Made by a program: the position numbers and the translations under genes. Below are positions 47,515 to 58,168 of a stretch of 64,000 nt of DNA, in pieces. The notes beneath the pieces were generated by a model. The model did no database searches. It was not told the DNA's origin and saw only the letters and a list, made by a program, of their open reading frames with translations. Location: contig JARUPY010000396.1 of assembly GCA_029817715.1 (NCBI GenBank), positions 2,790,001 through 2,854,000 on the forward strand, written 5' to 3'. Within the stretch, counting starts at the first letter, position 1. Each line of letters starts with the position of its first letter. This DNA comes from Melastoma dodecandrum. Its lineage: Eukaryota; Streptophyta; Magnoliopsida; Myrtales; Melastomataceae.

Positions 47515-49725
47515 TTAGCGCTTCTTTTTGCTCCCCTTGGCAGCCGACTTCGATGGGGTCGCGATGAGATATATAAACAGGACTACTATAGAAATAACAG
47601 AGACGAGGGACCCGTACTTGGCCAATAACCTCTGCAATGATGAAATGTAGAGGAGCTGTTACTAAACGATGCAAGAAACGAGGACAAAAGTACAAGCACC
47701 ACAGACTTATAAAATAAAGAGATGTTTAACAGGCAATAAAGAGACTGAACTACATATCTAGCAATAGCAATTTATTCTTTTTTAAAACAATTGGCATAAT
47801 GCAAGAGAAAAAACAGTTTCCAAGCGTGAAGTTAGGAGAAACGTATAAGAATGATCTCAACAATGTAAAATATTAAGTCATCCTTCCGATTGAATCATCC
47901 TTCCAATTGAATAATCATAGTAATGCCACCGTACTAACTACTATGTCAGGTTGAAAGTAAATTGAGAGAGATGAATATCGTGATTACCTTAGCCTGCAAC
48001 ATTCAGTCCATGAAGGAAGGTTTCCATGCAAAAAGACGAGACAAGTAAATAGGAATGTACTTGAGAAAATGAAGGAAATGGGATGAAATAAAAATAATGA
48101 AGAAAGTTGGATTTCTAGAGGAACATACCCATTCAAACTTCTTCTCAGGAGGTCTTTCAGCAAGAACATCAAGAGGCAAGATTGGAGTAGAGTAAGAAAC
48201 CTGAAAGACAGTCATTTGAGGAAAACAGTGAGAACAAATAGAAGGCAGTTGATAAAATGGACAGTTACAGAATAGAGCATCTACAAACCTGGAGAGCAGC
48301 CTTTGTGGGAACACGGAATGTAATGACTGCAGGTGCGCCGTAGAACATTCCCTTTTCTTTGGCCTCTAGCTCAAATGTGTGCGAAAGAACACCGCCACTG
48401 AAAAGGAATTCAAAGACACCATTTAATGTTTCTTACAAATTAACTGGCAACAAGAAACATGGATGAAGGAGTGACTAATTTTAGGGTATAAATGTTGCAA
48501 ACGCCACAAGGAGAGCTGTTACTCACGCGTCGAGTCTTTCCCACGAGTGAGAGAGGTTGCCACTGACAACCTCGAAGACCTCCTTAGACCAACTATCATC
48601 AGTAAGGCTCACATCATATGCGGTTCTGCATCATAAGATAGTGTATTAGGAATTAATGCCTGTTTATAACAGCACCAGTAGCCAGTAAACTTAGAAGGAT
48701 ATATAAAGCAATACAAAGGTGCAGTCCAGATTCAGAACAAGGTAAAAGCAGGCCTAGGAAGCTTCAGGAAAATGGTTGGCCTTCTAAAGGTGCTCATGTC
48801 TACCAAGAGTACTGAACACGGACGTCCTATTTTTTACTAAATGATCACCTTCCTGTAAACAATCCCAGGCACACAACATCTCAGAACAGATTACAAGAGT
48901 CAAACGTTTCCATAACAGCAATTCTGCCATACCCTATCTATCATGTCAGAAATTTTGGCGCATTGCTTTACCCCCAATAAATCCCACATGATCAGTAGAA
49001 CACTTGATCAACAATACAAAGTCCACCGAGTTTGCCCAAGTTCTCACCCCTGTCATAACTAGAAACCATCTCCAGCCAAACAATCCATTCCCATGCAGCC
49101 CGACATGTGTTGGAAATAATATCACAGGTCCCGACACACAATTTTTCAATATGTTATCAGAGCCAGCGGACAAAAAGATTCCGAACGAGGATGTTCACAG
49201 GACAAAACAAGGCCTGGACCAAATGCATATAAAGGATCACCTCATCTGACACACAATTTCAACAACATGCAACCACAGGGAAACCAACATTCCTTCCTAA
49301 TCTGAAGTAAGGCACAAGGAGACTACCAATTCGATGTCCCACGCATTCGAGTCCTCAATTTGATCATCCAATAAAAAAACTAACCCCCGATCTCACCTCC
49401 AAATCATCAAACCTGGCAGATCGGACGCTCCCAACCAACGTCCAACCAAATTGCAAAAACAAGATCGCTATAATAAAAAAAGGAGCTACGCGAGTGGGAG
49501 AGGAGGAGAAGGAACGGACGAGAATCCCTGGTTGTAGACGTCGATGGAGACGAGGACACGTTCGGAGCCGGTCTTCAACCGCTTGAGGGAGGCCTTCTTC
49601 TGAGCCACGACGAAGGGGACGTCGGAGCTGCCATACGCGGACGGAGACAGGACGAGGATCAAGAGGATGAATACGGCGACGATGGCCGTCTTCGGCGGCG
49701 GCGATCGGAGCCACAAATTCGCCAT
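47515..49725 (-). CDS. SSR2: Translocon-associated protein subunit beta (TRAP-beta/SSR2)
   Basis: ER membrane protein of the Sec61-associated TRAP complex. Exons (minus): 49,520-49,725, 48,527-48,625, 48,289-48,397, 48,129-48,200, 47,988-47,993 (only 6 nt, GCTAAG) and 47,515-47,631, totalling 202 residues. A signal peptide (AIVAVFILLILVLSPSAYG) precedes a lumenal Ig-like region (VLVSIDVYNQGFS, VSGNLSHSWERLDAG with an N-glycosylation sequon). A single membrane span (YGSLVSVISIVVLFIYLIAT) and a basic tail KGSKKKR follow. The microexon encodes Ala-Lys between KKFEW and RLLAKYG; without it the frame is kept but two residues are lost. The large second-to-first exon gap (about 0.9 kb) has no other gene. 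Confidence 0.95.
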
Positions 49726-50105
49726 CTCCCCCTTTTTTTTGTTTTAGGTTTTTTTTTTTTTTTTGACTGCAGACCCGCGGCGATAATAATACGAATGAAT
49801 TGGCAAGTTGTTTTCCCTTTTATGCCTCCCCGATCTCTCTCTGGTTAAACGGTGGGCCCAATACTGAAATGGGCTTAATTGGGCCTGAGCCCATCATATC
49901 ATCCATTCCCTGACATGACCTGATAATAACAATTAAAAAAAAAAAAGAAAAAACAAGAGAGATTTTGACAACGTTTGTTTGATGTCATGTAATAATCAGG
50001 ATGGTGCACCTAATATCAAATAAATGGCATAAGACTCAACAGGGAAAGAGTAATAAGCAGAGAGCTATTACGGGCACATGGAGAAGAAAAGAAGGGCATA
50101 GCATG
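49726..50105. other. TRAP-beta promoter side and intergenic DNA
   Basis: Contains T and A runs and, near 49,850-49,900, GGGCCCA/TGGGCC-type site II words (ggtgggccca, ttgggcctgagccca) upstream of the minus-strand gene, fitting a housekeeping promoter. No coding region. Confidence 0.6.
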
Positions 50106-50265
50106 ATGGTAAAGAGACCGTAGACTTAACCAAGGACGACTTCCTGGACAAGTGCACACCCCCCCGGACACACCAGAGAAAGAGGGAGAGAGTGTCGTTG
50201 TCGAATGCCAAAACATCCAGGCAAGTCATCCTTGGCTAGTTAACGGAGGAGGAGGGAGTCTCTTG
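50106..50265 (-). ncRNA. MIR169: miR169 precursor hairpin, minus strand
   Basis: On the minus strand the 21-nt mature miR169 (tagccaaggatgactt and 5 more bases) occupies 50,238-50,218. The opposite arm at about 50,146-50,126 is complementary with a few mismatches (ccaggaagtcgtccttggtt). The stem extends outwards with paired aagagact/ggtctctt flanks. The arm order, mature on the 5' arm, is that of plant MIR169 genes. miR169 directs cleavage of NF-YA transcription factor mRNAs in drought and nutrient responses. Confidence 0.87.
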
Positions 50266-50489
50266 ACATCATGAAAGGCCTCTCTTCTTTGTTTAGGCTG
50301 CCCAATCTCTCTCTCTCTCTATCTCTCAGAGCCCTTTCTGATGGCCAAAACAGGCAAGTCACTACCACAACAAGCATCCAAGAGCGGGGAGGAGGAGAAG
50401 GCTCTTCCTCTTCATGTGAGGCTTCTTCTCCTCCTCCCCCATTTTGGCTTATTCTCCTTGCCTTTCTATGGGTGTTTCAACCATCCCCT

Positions 50490-50497
50490 TATTTATA
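50490..50497 (-). promoter_or_regulatory. Candidate TATA box for the minus-strand miR169 transcript
   Basis: Minus-strand tataaata, about 225 bp upstream of the hairpin. Consistent with a Pol II primary miRNA promoter; not proven. Confidence 0.45.
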
Positions 50498-52302
50498 GGA
50501 GTTTTCGTCTCATCCCTTTAGTTACTTTTCTTATCTCTAATAACCTTCCCCAGTCTTATGTCCCCATCTTCCCACTAAGAAGGGCAACGATACATGACAG
50601 ACCGTCCTCTTCTTTCTTTTTCCTTTTCGTCAGGGCAGAATATGTTCTTTCGGCTGGTGTGGTGACGGGATGGCCTTAGTTCGCGACTGGGGATGTCAAC
50701 GGGAATTTTTTTTTTTAAAAAAAAAAGGAAGGAGGAGGATATAAAATGGATAGCTGAAAGACTTCTCTCTCGAATAACAAGATTCGAGGTCGGTTCCCGC
50801 CTTTGGTCGGGACAACTTGCATTCACGTCTACAATCACAAGTTCTCTTCGCCCAACTGACCAATGCAAGTGTGTGTAGAAGTGGTCCAACGCCACTTCCT
50901 TTATCACGAATGAAATACTTTTGGCCCCCGGAGAAGGGCCAACCTAAAAGAGATTTGAAGGAAGCATCGATAATCTTTCTGCCATGTTAGCGGAAAACCC
51001 CGACTTAATTAGCCATATGAATGGCTCCATGTTAAGCCCTCATCCAATGATTACAGCAGCGGAATCGGCCTCGAATACGATCTCGTCAAGAGGTGGTGCG
51101 TGTGGAGCATCGAATCGCAGGGGTTTTGACATTCGGCAAGATAAATACCCTTTTACCGAAAGAGGAGGGGTTTCGACCTCTCAACATCGCCACTAGAACA
51201 AATTTGTCAAGCCCTTATGATGCTGGGATGGTCCGGTCGATGAAACAACTACAATTCGAGCGAAGTCTGTCAACGATGTTGACTTTTTGAAATACTGATT
51301 AACTCGAGCATCATTTCAATCGAGCAAACAAGCATTAAAGGAATCCAGTCAAATAAGCCTCGTTCGAGTATGTTAACGAGAAAAAGAGTGGGTCGAATGA
51401 ATTCAGTCAATTCTGATTTCAGTTGATTCTGTCAATAAAAAGTGAAGTGGAAGCCGAATCATCTATTACCATTTGGCTATCATTCCTAGTTACATGCAAA
51501 TATGGTTCAAGCAACTTAATTTTAATTTACTTGTTTGAGCAACAATGGCGTATTGAAACCCTTATAAAACAAAAGGAGATAGTTTTAAGAAAAACCCTCT
51601 GTCTAACTGATGGTGGTGAAATCTGTATTCGCTGCGTTTGCGCTCGCCTTCATCTTCGTCCACGGGTTTTATCCATGTTCGAGCAAACCTATTTGAGTTC
51701 TTCTATCACGGTCATTTCTGTATCAGTGGGGATTGAATCTCAGCTTAGCCTTCGGACCATACCCCGTCACACCTTCTGCATCTTCCCCGCTTTACCTTAT
51801 TTGCCTTGGAGCCCAGTGTCCTGGGGAGAGGACATCATCCACTATTCATTCCATCAGGTCACTCCAAAAGAAGAGATATTCCTATTTTATCTCCTTTGGG
51901 CGGGAATAGTAGTTGTCCGACATCACCACCTTATCCAATGAGATGCCAAAGTCAATGCCTCAATCCCAAAGGTCGCCCTTTGGGATTTCGATTCTCCCTC
52001 TCGTCAAATTGACGGAATCTCCTCGGCTCACATGACATATCGTAACGCAATTCAATTATGACATCACCGTAGGAGTCTCATGGCATCATCCATATAAAAT
52101 TCCAAACTAGAAAACATTTTCAAAGATGGGAAGCATAAAAGCGCGCATTCTTTTTTAATTTTATGCGTACCAATCTCGACGTTTGATCCGAATTCGAAGA
52201 AAATCGCGAATGGAGAAATATATTCCCCGCGACTGGAAAGAAGCCCGTGCCTTGAGGACGGACGCGTTCACAAAGAAGAACTATCTATCCTATCATCCAT
52301 CC

Positions 52303-52310
52303 TATATAAA
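52303..52310 (+). promoter_or_regulatory. Candidate TATA box for the plus-strand miR169 pair
   Basis: tatataaa, about 80 bp upstream of the first plus-strand hairpin. The preceding GC/AT context and distance fit a primary transcript that begins near 52,335 and could include both hairpins. Confidence 0.55.
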
Positions 52311-52390
52311 CAGACGCAGGGGTGGGTGAAGCTGGAGCTCAAGTCAGGGCGGTGGGGGCGAAGGAAGAGAAGCCTAGCATGGAGAGGGTA

Positions 52391-52505
52391 GAGCCTTCAT
52401 TTGGTAGCCAAGGATGACTTGCCTGATTCCATCATCCTTTTGTCCATCGTGTTCGGAGAAAAAATCACGGTTCCGGGCAGTCTCCTTGGCTAACCAGAGA
52501 GGCTC
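52391..52505 (+). ncRNA. MIR169: miR169 precursor hairpin, first of the plus-strand pair
   Basis: Mature miR169 lies at 52,405-52,425 on the 5' arm, identical in all 21 positions to the other two members here. The star arm at 52,475-52,495 reads gggcagtctccttggctaac, giving a mostly paired duplex with central mismatches. Outer flanks gagcc and ggctc pair. The loop is short (about 50 nt). Confidence 0.92.
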
Positions 52506-52605
52506 CCCTCTTCCATGTTAGGCATGTCTTCCCCTCTTTCCCCTTAAAGTCATGCATGGTTGGTTCAGCTACAGCTCGGAACAGAAGTGAGGCCTCCGCA
52601 TGATG

Positions 52606-52740
52606 TTGAGAGCCCGTTTTTCTTCTAACTGTCGAGTAGCCAAGGATGACTTGCCTGCATTCGTGTTAACAAGATCGATGGGAGGGTCATTTGGTTGCAT
52701 TTGTCAGGCAGTCATCTTGGCTAAGTTGACAGGCTCTTCA
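52606..52740 (+). ncRNA. MIR169: miR169 precursor hairpin, second of the plus-strand pair
   Basis: Mature miR169 lies at 52,637-52,657. The star arm at 52,705-52,725 is caggcagtcatcttggctaa. The outer stem pairs tgagagccc with aggctcttca. It lies 101 bp after the first hairpin, so one primary transcript probably carries both. Confidence 0.92.
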
Positions 52741-53243
52741 CAGTCATGCTTGGCCCATCTCTTCTATATAGCTTCTTGACCTGGACTATGTAGAGGTTTT
52801 CGGAGAATTTGTGGATATGTAGAGGTTGAAGGCCACGCTTCCCGCCGGGAACCATACGATGAAATTCGGACACGAAGCATCGACCTAACCCGGCAAGTCA
52901 TTTACTGTCGTTTCATTATGTGAAATCTACTGCACAAATTTTGCCACTTGGGTACTTATTTCTTTTTCATACTAGAGAGCAGGTGCAATCGGTCCGGGAT
53001 CATGGGCCTCGGCCCATAACTTTTATGGGATAACCTCCGGGCCCAATGTATTCCTCAGTAGGTATGTCTGAATAGAAGGACGACCAGCAAAGCAAACCTT
53101 TCTCAAAGAGTGAGGTCAAAATCAACAACATCCATGTCTATCTATACATATCCTGCTCTGCTCAACCCAAACCATTTACTGAGGCAAAGCCAACGTTTCC
53201 TTTTTATTTGTTTTGGGATGCGATTGGTAGGGGAGTAACTTCA
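52741..53243. other. Intergenic DNA, 3' of miR169 pair and of CASP-like gene
   Basis: No coding signal or repeat. Probably contains the end of the miR169 primary transcript and the 3' untranslated region of the minus-strand CASP-like gene. Confidence 0.5.
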
Positions 53244-54591
53244 TTAAGGGAAGCGATACATGAGGTTGGAGGCGGACGAGAGGGTGAGAGCCAGGAAGCA
53301 GAACATGGCGACGAACGAGAACGAGACCGACACCGTGATCCGGTTGCAGAACCTGGTGATCCTGTCGCACAGCGGCATCCAACCCATCTTCTCCTCACCA
53401 TACTTGCCCACATACCCGACTGCGCTCGCTGCCGAGCACCCGGACATCATCAACAACAGCACTAGCTGCACCTCAGCCAAGAACAAAAAAAGAACGACAT
53501 TCGGGTCAAACTCTTATGAGGGTATTTGGTTTGCGGGATCGGAAAGGGAATGGAGAACTGGATGGCCATTCCAGTTCAAAATGAATGCGGTGGAACGGAT
53601 CTCATTACTTTCCGAGCATTCCTTGGGTTGGCCTAAATTCTTGCGCAATGGAATAAACATTCTCATTCCCTTTCGTCGTTCCGCAAACCAAATACATTTT
53701 TAGTGAGATAAATGACTCCTGATAATCAAATCATATGGCCACCCCTAACAAATGCCAAATCGGAATGCCTTAAGAAGGAACAGAAGACGGAGTTAATTGC
53801 TTTTCATTTTCACCCATCCTGGATACCACGTTCAATAAATAATGGTGTCAGTGACCGGACCAACCGCCACACGGTACGCATTGAATACACTTATTACCAC
53901 TGCCCAGCTGGGAGCTTCCTATTTCTAAGCTCAAGCCCCTTCTCTTAAAATCCTAACTCTGATCCCCAGCCACGAGGAACAAGGCTTAACCGGGTGCTCG
54001 ATCGAACCAAGTTCGTCGATCATCCATTTAATCAGTTGCGCAAGGCACTAACCAAACACGGTGAAGAATTTCCCCCACAAAGACAAGTAATCGGCAAAAA
54101 GGAAATCGCACAAAATCGGGAGAGAAATTATGCACTCACCAAGTCATGCGCGAACAGGTAGAAGAACCTCCTGGCCGAGGGGGCCGGCTGGGCAAAGAGG
54201 CAGAGCGCACCTAGCGAGACCGCCGCGAACGACCCCACCACCGCGTCCACTACCATTAGGTACCTACCTTGTTCGGAAAAGAAATCAACAAAAAGAATAG
54301 AAGAGAAAAACAGGACGGATTTACCCACGACGGCCGCGGGGGAGGGGGGAGTCACCTGAAGGCGGCAGAGTAGCTGTAGTAGGCATCAAACTTGATGCCA
54401 AAGATGTAGACGGAGTCCCTGCTGTTGAGTATGAGGGCAAGGGCGACGAAGGAGGATGCCATGGCCAGGAACCTCGCCAGGGCCTGGGAAATCAGGAACC
54501 CCTTTCGGCGGGGGGTGTTGGACTTAGTCACAGGGAGGGGTTGATCCGCAGCCGCCGTGAAGCCGCCCTTGGCAGGCGGTGTGGAAGACAT
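53244..54591 (-). CDS. CASP-like four-span membrane protein
   Basis: Plant MARVEL-related CASP-like family; CASPs scaffold Casparian strip membrane domains, while most CASP-like members are uncharacterised. Exons 54,356-54,591, 54,140-54,263 and 53,244-53,471 give 195 residues. A hydrophilic N-terminus (RRKGFLISQALARFLA) is followed by four hydrophobic segments: MASSFVALALILNS, YLMVVDAVVGSFAAVSLGAL, VQLVLLLMMSGCSAASAVGY and ITVSVSFSFVAMFCFLAL. The conserved Arg of span 1 (ARFLA) and Asp of span 3 vicinity (AHDL) fit the family. The third exon has two in-frame acceptors 6 bp apart (GAG then CAG), so a VQ dipeptide may be optional. Confidence 0.88.
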
Positions 54592-55529
54592 TTCCTAGAG
54601 GGGCAATCACTCTGCTTTCCTCCTCCTCCTCCCACTACCTTCTTGTGTTGTTTCGTTCTAAACGTTATATTGTGGGGGAGGATGGAGGGAGTTTTCCTTC
54701 TTTTAAGGTTGTCTTTCGACACGTGTCAGCAGCAGATCAGCATGAAACTACAATTACAATTACAGTCGCTTCGGTAGAATATATATATATATTCTGAATT
54801 CCACAAATTACACCGATTTAATTCGTTGCACTCTCTGGAACTCAGTTGATTTTTTATATTCATTTATTTATTTAAGAAATAACGATGTCATTAAATTGAT
54901 TTGACTTTGATTTTTTGTTCGGAAGCAATGAAATCGAAAGAGAAGGCCATGCAAGTCATGGAGATCGCGTCCGGGAAGAGGAATGCTTCGATTAATATAC
55001 CCATAAAAATTTTACTAAAAGTAAATTGTCAGGGGAACGATTATTCTACCAACGAAAGCCAGCCAGCAAACGCTTGGGTTAGTAGTAGCGGTGAGCATGT
55101 TGTGGGGTTAGTAGGTCTCGGGTGGTGAAAACCGATTTCTTCTCGTTAGAATCTAGAACCTATAATGTGGTTTAAATAATTACTCAAAATTAATCTGCCA
55201 ATTTTGATATTGTGGTTTTATGTCCTTTGACACATCTACTTTAAATCTACTCAATTACTTCAATCAATTTAAAAAACCTCAAGGTTGATGCCCGGCAAAG
55301 ATAGCAAGGGCAAGTGATAACGGGTTCGAATGTCGTAAAAAAAGACCTATTAGTCACCATACGATTGTACCAAAAAATGCTAAATATAAATAATAAATAT
55401 TTAAAATTGATTTTAAAAAAATTTAAAAATAAAATATATTCGGTCTATTTAAGAATATATAGTGACATCGATCCTATAATATCGTTCTGATTTTATCCTG
55501 AACTTATACTTACCCCTGGTTAATAGGAC

Positions 55530-55530
<1 letters not shown>

Positions 55531-55567
<37 letters not shown>
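55531..55567 (+). repeat. (TAA)12 microsatellite
   Basis: Twelve perfect TAA units. Confidence 0.95.
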
Positions 55568-55569
<2 letters not shown>

Positions 55570-55844
55570 ATTTTGGGAGGGTTGGTGTACATGGGATAAC
55601 GTGTTGCGTGATTCCTAAAATAAGTGGGGAGCTTACGGTTTGGTTTCATCACGTGCGAGTCACGTGGTCAGTTATAAAGAAGAAGAGCACCTTCTAAGTC
55701 CCATCCCACCCACGAACAAACCACCACTCCACTCCAAAATAAAATTAGTGGAGTTCACATTTTTGTCCTTCTTATCCTCCAAGAGAGAGAAGGAAAAGAG
55801 AGAGGGAGGTAATGGCGGTGGTGGTTAATTGGGAAGCAATCCAA

Positions 55845-55852
55845 TTATTATT

Positions 55853-55887
<35 letters not shown>

Positions 55888-55889
55888 TA
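55845..55889 (+). repeat. (TTA)n microsatellite, interrupted by LTR insertion
   Basis: Imperfect TTA/TCA array that resumes at 56,871-56,886 after the solo LTR. Confidence 0.85.
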
Positions 55890-56870
55890 TGTTGACACGT
55901 ATGAATTTCGAGCTTTGTCCCAAATGGGCCAAACAACGAAGTTCAGAAAGATGATACTCGAGAAGCCGCTCGAGTATTGGGAAGCGTCCTGCTCGAGAAA
56001 CAGCTCTTGAGCGCTCGAGAATAAGCTGTTCGAGAAGTAGCTGCTGAGCTCAAGAGTTGGGAGCAACCATGCTCGAGAGCTTCGCTGAGCCTCAATCTAA
56101 GAGCACTCTCAAGCGCACAAATAAGCCACGATCAATGGAAATGACATGTGACAAGCTCGGAGGAGATGGTTGAAATACGATGCGCATGCCCCCTACAAAA
56201 TAGGAGAGAGATCGTGCACACGATCCAAGAAAATCTCGAACTTACTGAGCAATTGCAACCAAAAGATCCTGAGCTATAAAAGGGTCGCGACAGACAACAT
56301 ATACAAAAACGAGAAACTCAAAACACAGACTCAAAGTCTTTTATCATTTACTTTTACTTTTACCTTTCGGGGTGAGCCTCCGGCCCTTGGCATCCTTCTA
56401 CCGTCAGGGTGAGCCTCCAACCCTTGACGATTGAAATCCCGCATCACTCCACCGTCAGGGTGAGCCTCCGGCCCTTGACGATCAAATCCCGCCTACGTCC
56501 CACACTAGGGTGAGCCTCAGGCCCTTAGTGTCCACACCCGTCACCACCTTCGACCGCTTCCGTTCCACAAGGTGAATTCCACGAAAGGAATTTGCCTCGA
56601 CCGCCTCTCGTCTGCCCCCGACCGCCGTGAAGCGTCACTAGGTCTTTCTTGTTGTTTTCCCGTTCGAGTCATGTCTATAAGTGTAATGTTGTAGGCTCGG
56701 TATCGTCGCATTAAATTCCGATATTGTCGTTTATTTGTATTCATTCGCCTCGCGGTGTACAACACCAAAGGTTGTAAATTCAGTACGATTATATTGCGTT
56801 TACTTTCACTTTAACGGCGACCACGTTCACTGTAAACACGTGTTGCGGGGACAACTTTTTTGCGCCAACA
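55890..56870 (+). mobile_element. Solo LTR, 981 bp, inserted in a TTA microsatellite
   Basis: Begins TGTTGACACG and ends GCGCCAACA (TGTTG/CAACA ends). Flanking tatta occurs at 55,885-55,889 and 56,871-56,875, a 5-bp target duplication, although the microsatellite context makes a chance match easy. A TATA box (tataaaagg) lies at 56,275. Three direct repeats of about 50-55 bp with core gggtgagcctccggccctt lie at 56,370-56,540, and ctcgag-rich repeats at 55,960-56,080. No internal coding region. The superfamily is not certain. Confidence 0.82.
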
Positions 56871-58168
56871 TATTATTATTATTATTAAAAGGCGTTGAGT
56901 AATTGGACATTCATGACAATGAGCTGGGCACATTCCTTATGATTAGTAAATCCCAACCCCAACCAAATGTTCACGATTGGGCCTCATGGGCCCACTTATA
57001 TTATTATAGGGCCCATCCTCATCCCCCCTCCCCCATATAATTGTGATCGATTTCGGGCTTTTACTAGCAGTTGAAATCCAACATCCAAAAAACTAACCAA
57101 CAACAAATTATGTGGTTGTATTTTACAAAGATAAATCACATCTGTTGAGTGATTTGTAGCTATCGAAATAATATGCATTGCATAACTGTTTCGGGTTGGA
57201 AATAATGCTTCAAGAAATCACAACCCAGGATTTCTCGAACGAACGTTAACGAAATGATAATTTTCCTAAACATAATGGATAACAGTGCATTTTAAAAAAA
57301 AAATCAGAAGAATGTGTCCATTCAAGATCACATAATCGAGAAGGATGCTAATATAGATGGATGGACATGACCATGAGTACATCGTATATCGCATTATCGA
57401 AGACGCGTCCTCCAAAAAAGATATGTACGTCTATAAGTACATACTGTGAATCGTAAAATGAAAAAGGACGTATTGGTATGAAAATATTTCTTTGAGCCTT
57501 TTTACGAGGTTTTGGTTCCAACGGGCTACGTATCGGCTTCTTAATACTAATTCATGAAGGGAGATAGAATCATGTAAACGGTCTTAAAGTCGAAAAACTA
57601 TTAAATACACAAGCGAATGTTGTGCAAAAAAAATCGGAACACGCACAACTCTAAAAAAGGTTTTGAGAATCATTTCGATTTTTAAAGGGGGGGCAACGTA
57701 CTTAAGAACTTTTCCGGACAAATAATTCTTCAAAGAGAATGACAGACGGAGGAAATCCAGATGTTATGCATCCTCGGAGTGATTCGGTCTCTCTATTAAC
57801 CATTGTCAAAGACAACGGAAGGTTGCCCATTGTTTTAGAATTCATTTTTTTAGGGCAAAAGGGCTTTTGCTTATTTTAGCTATAGCTAAAGCATATACTG
57901 ACATGATGAGGTTGCCGGCCCCGATTCTCACTGTTATTTTAATATGAAAAATCTCATGAGGGGGATCTTTGGTTTTTACAACCTAATCCCATTTTCCCTC
58001 TTTTCCTCATTATAATAATAAAACATTGTCGGGAAGGGAAAAGCAAGCAAGCAAGGAGGAGCAGCAGCAGCAGCTCCAATACGACCACGACATTCCATTA
58101 TAATTATTATAAATTCTGTCTCTCTCTCTCGGTTGTGTTGTGTTTGCGTTTTGCGACTTTCGACGACC
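56871..58168. other. Intergenic DNA upstream of the phytyl ester synthase gene
   Basis: AT-rich. It starts with the right half of the split TTA array. From about 58,020 there is a purine/pyrimidine-rich leader with a tctctctctc run at 58,119-58,129, just before the ATG. No gene seen. Confidence 0.5.

Larger units (their letters stand above)
50266..52390. other. Intergenic DNA between inverted and direct miR169 genes
   Basis: Holds the presumed divergent promoters of the miR169 transcripts. The rest has no recognisable gene; some short open frames exist without family similarity. Site-II-like words and a purine/pyrimidine-rich stretch lie near 50,300-50,450. Confidence 0.5.
54592..55889. other. 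Intergenic DNA with two TAA/TTA microsatellites
   Basis: Includes the CASP-like 5' side (a ta-run at 54,780-54,793), a weak short frame at 54,901-55,128 with no family similarity, and two trinucleotide arrays. No gene recognised. Confidence 0.5.

Noticed and set aside
50271..50679. Plus-strand frame MKGLSSLFRLPNLSLSLS and overlapping frames
   Set aside because: Low-complexity pyrimidine-rich DNA in the presumed miR169 promoter. No family match and no splice support.
51423..52012. 172-residue plus-strand frame upstream of the miR169 pair
   Set aside because: No recognisable domain, odd codon use and no supporting start context. It could be an old repeat, but I could not support any identity.
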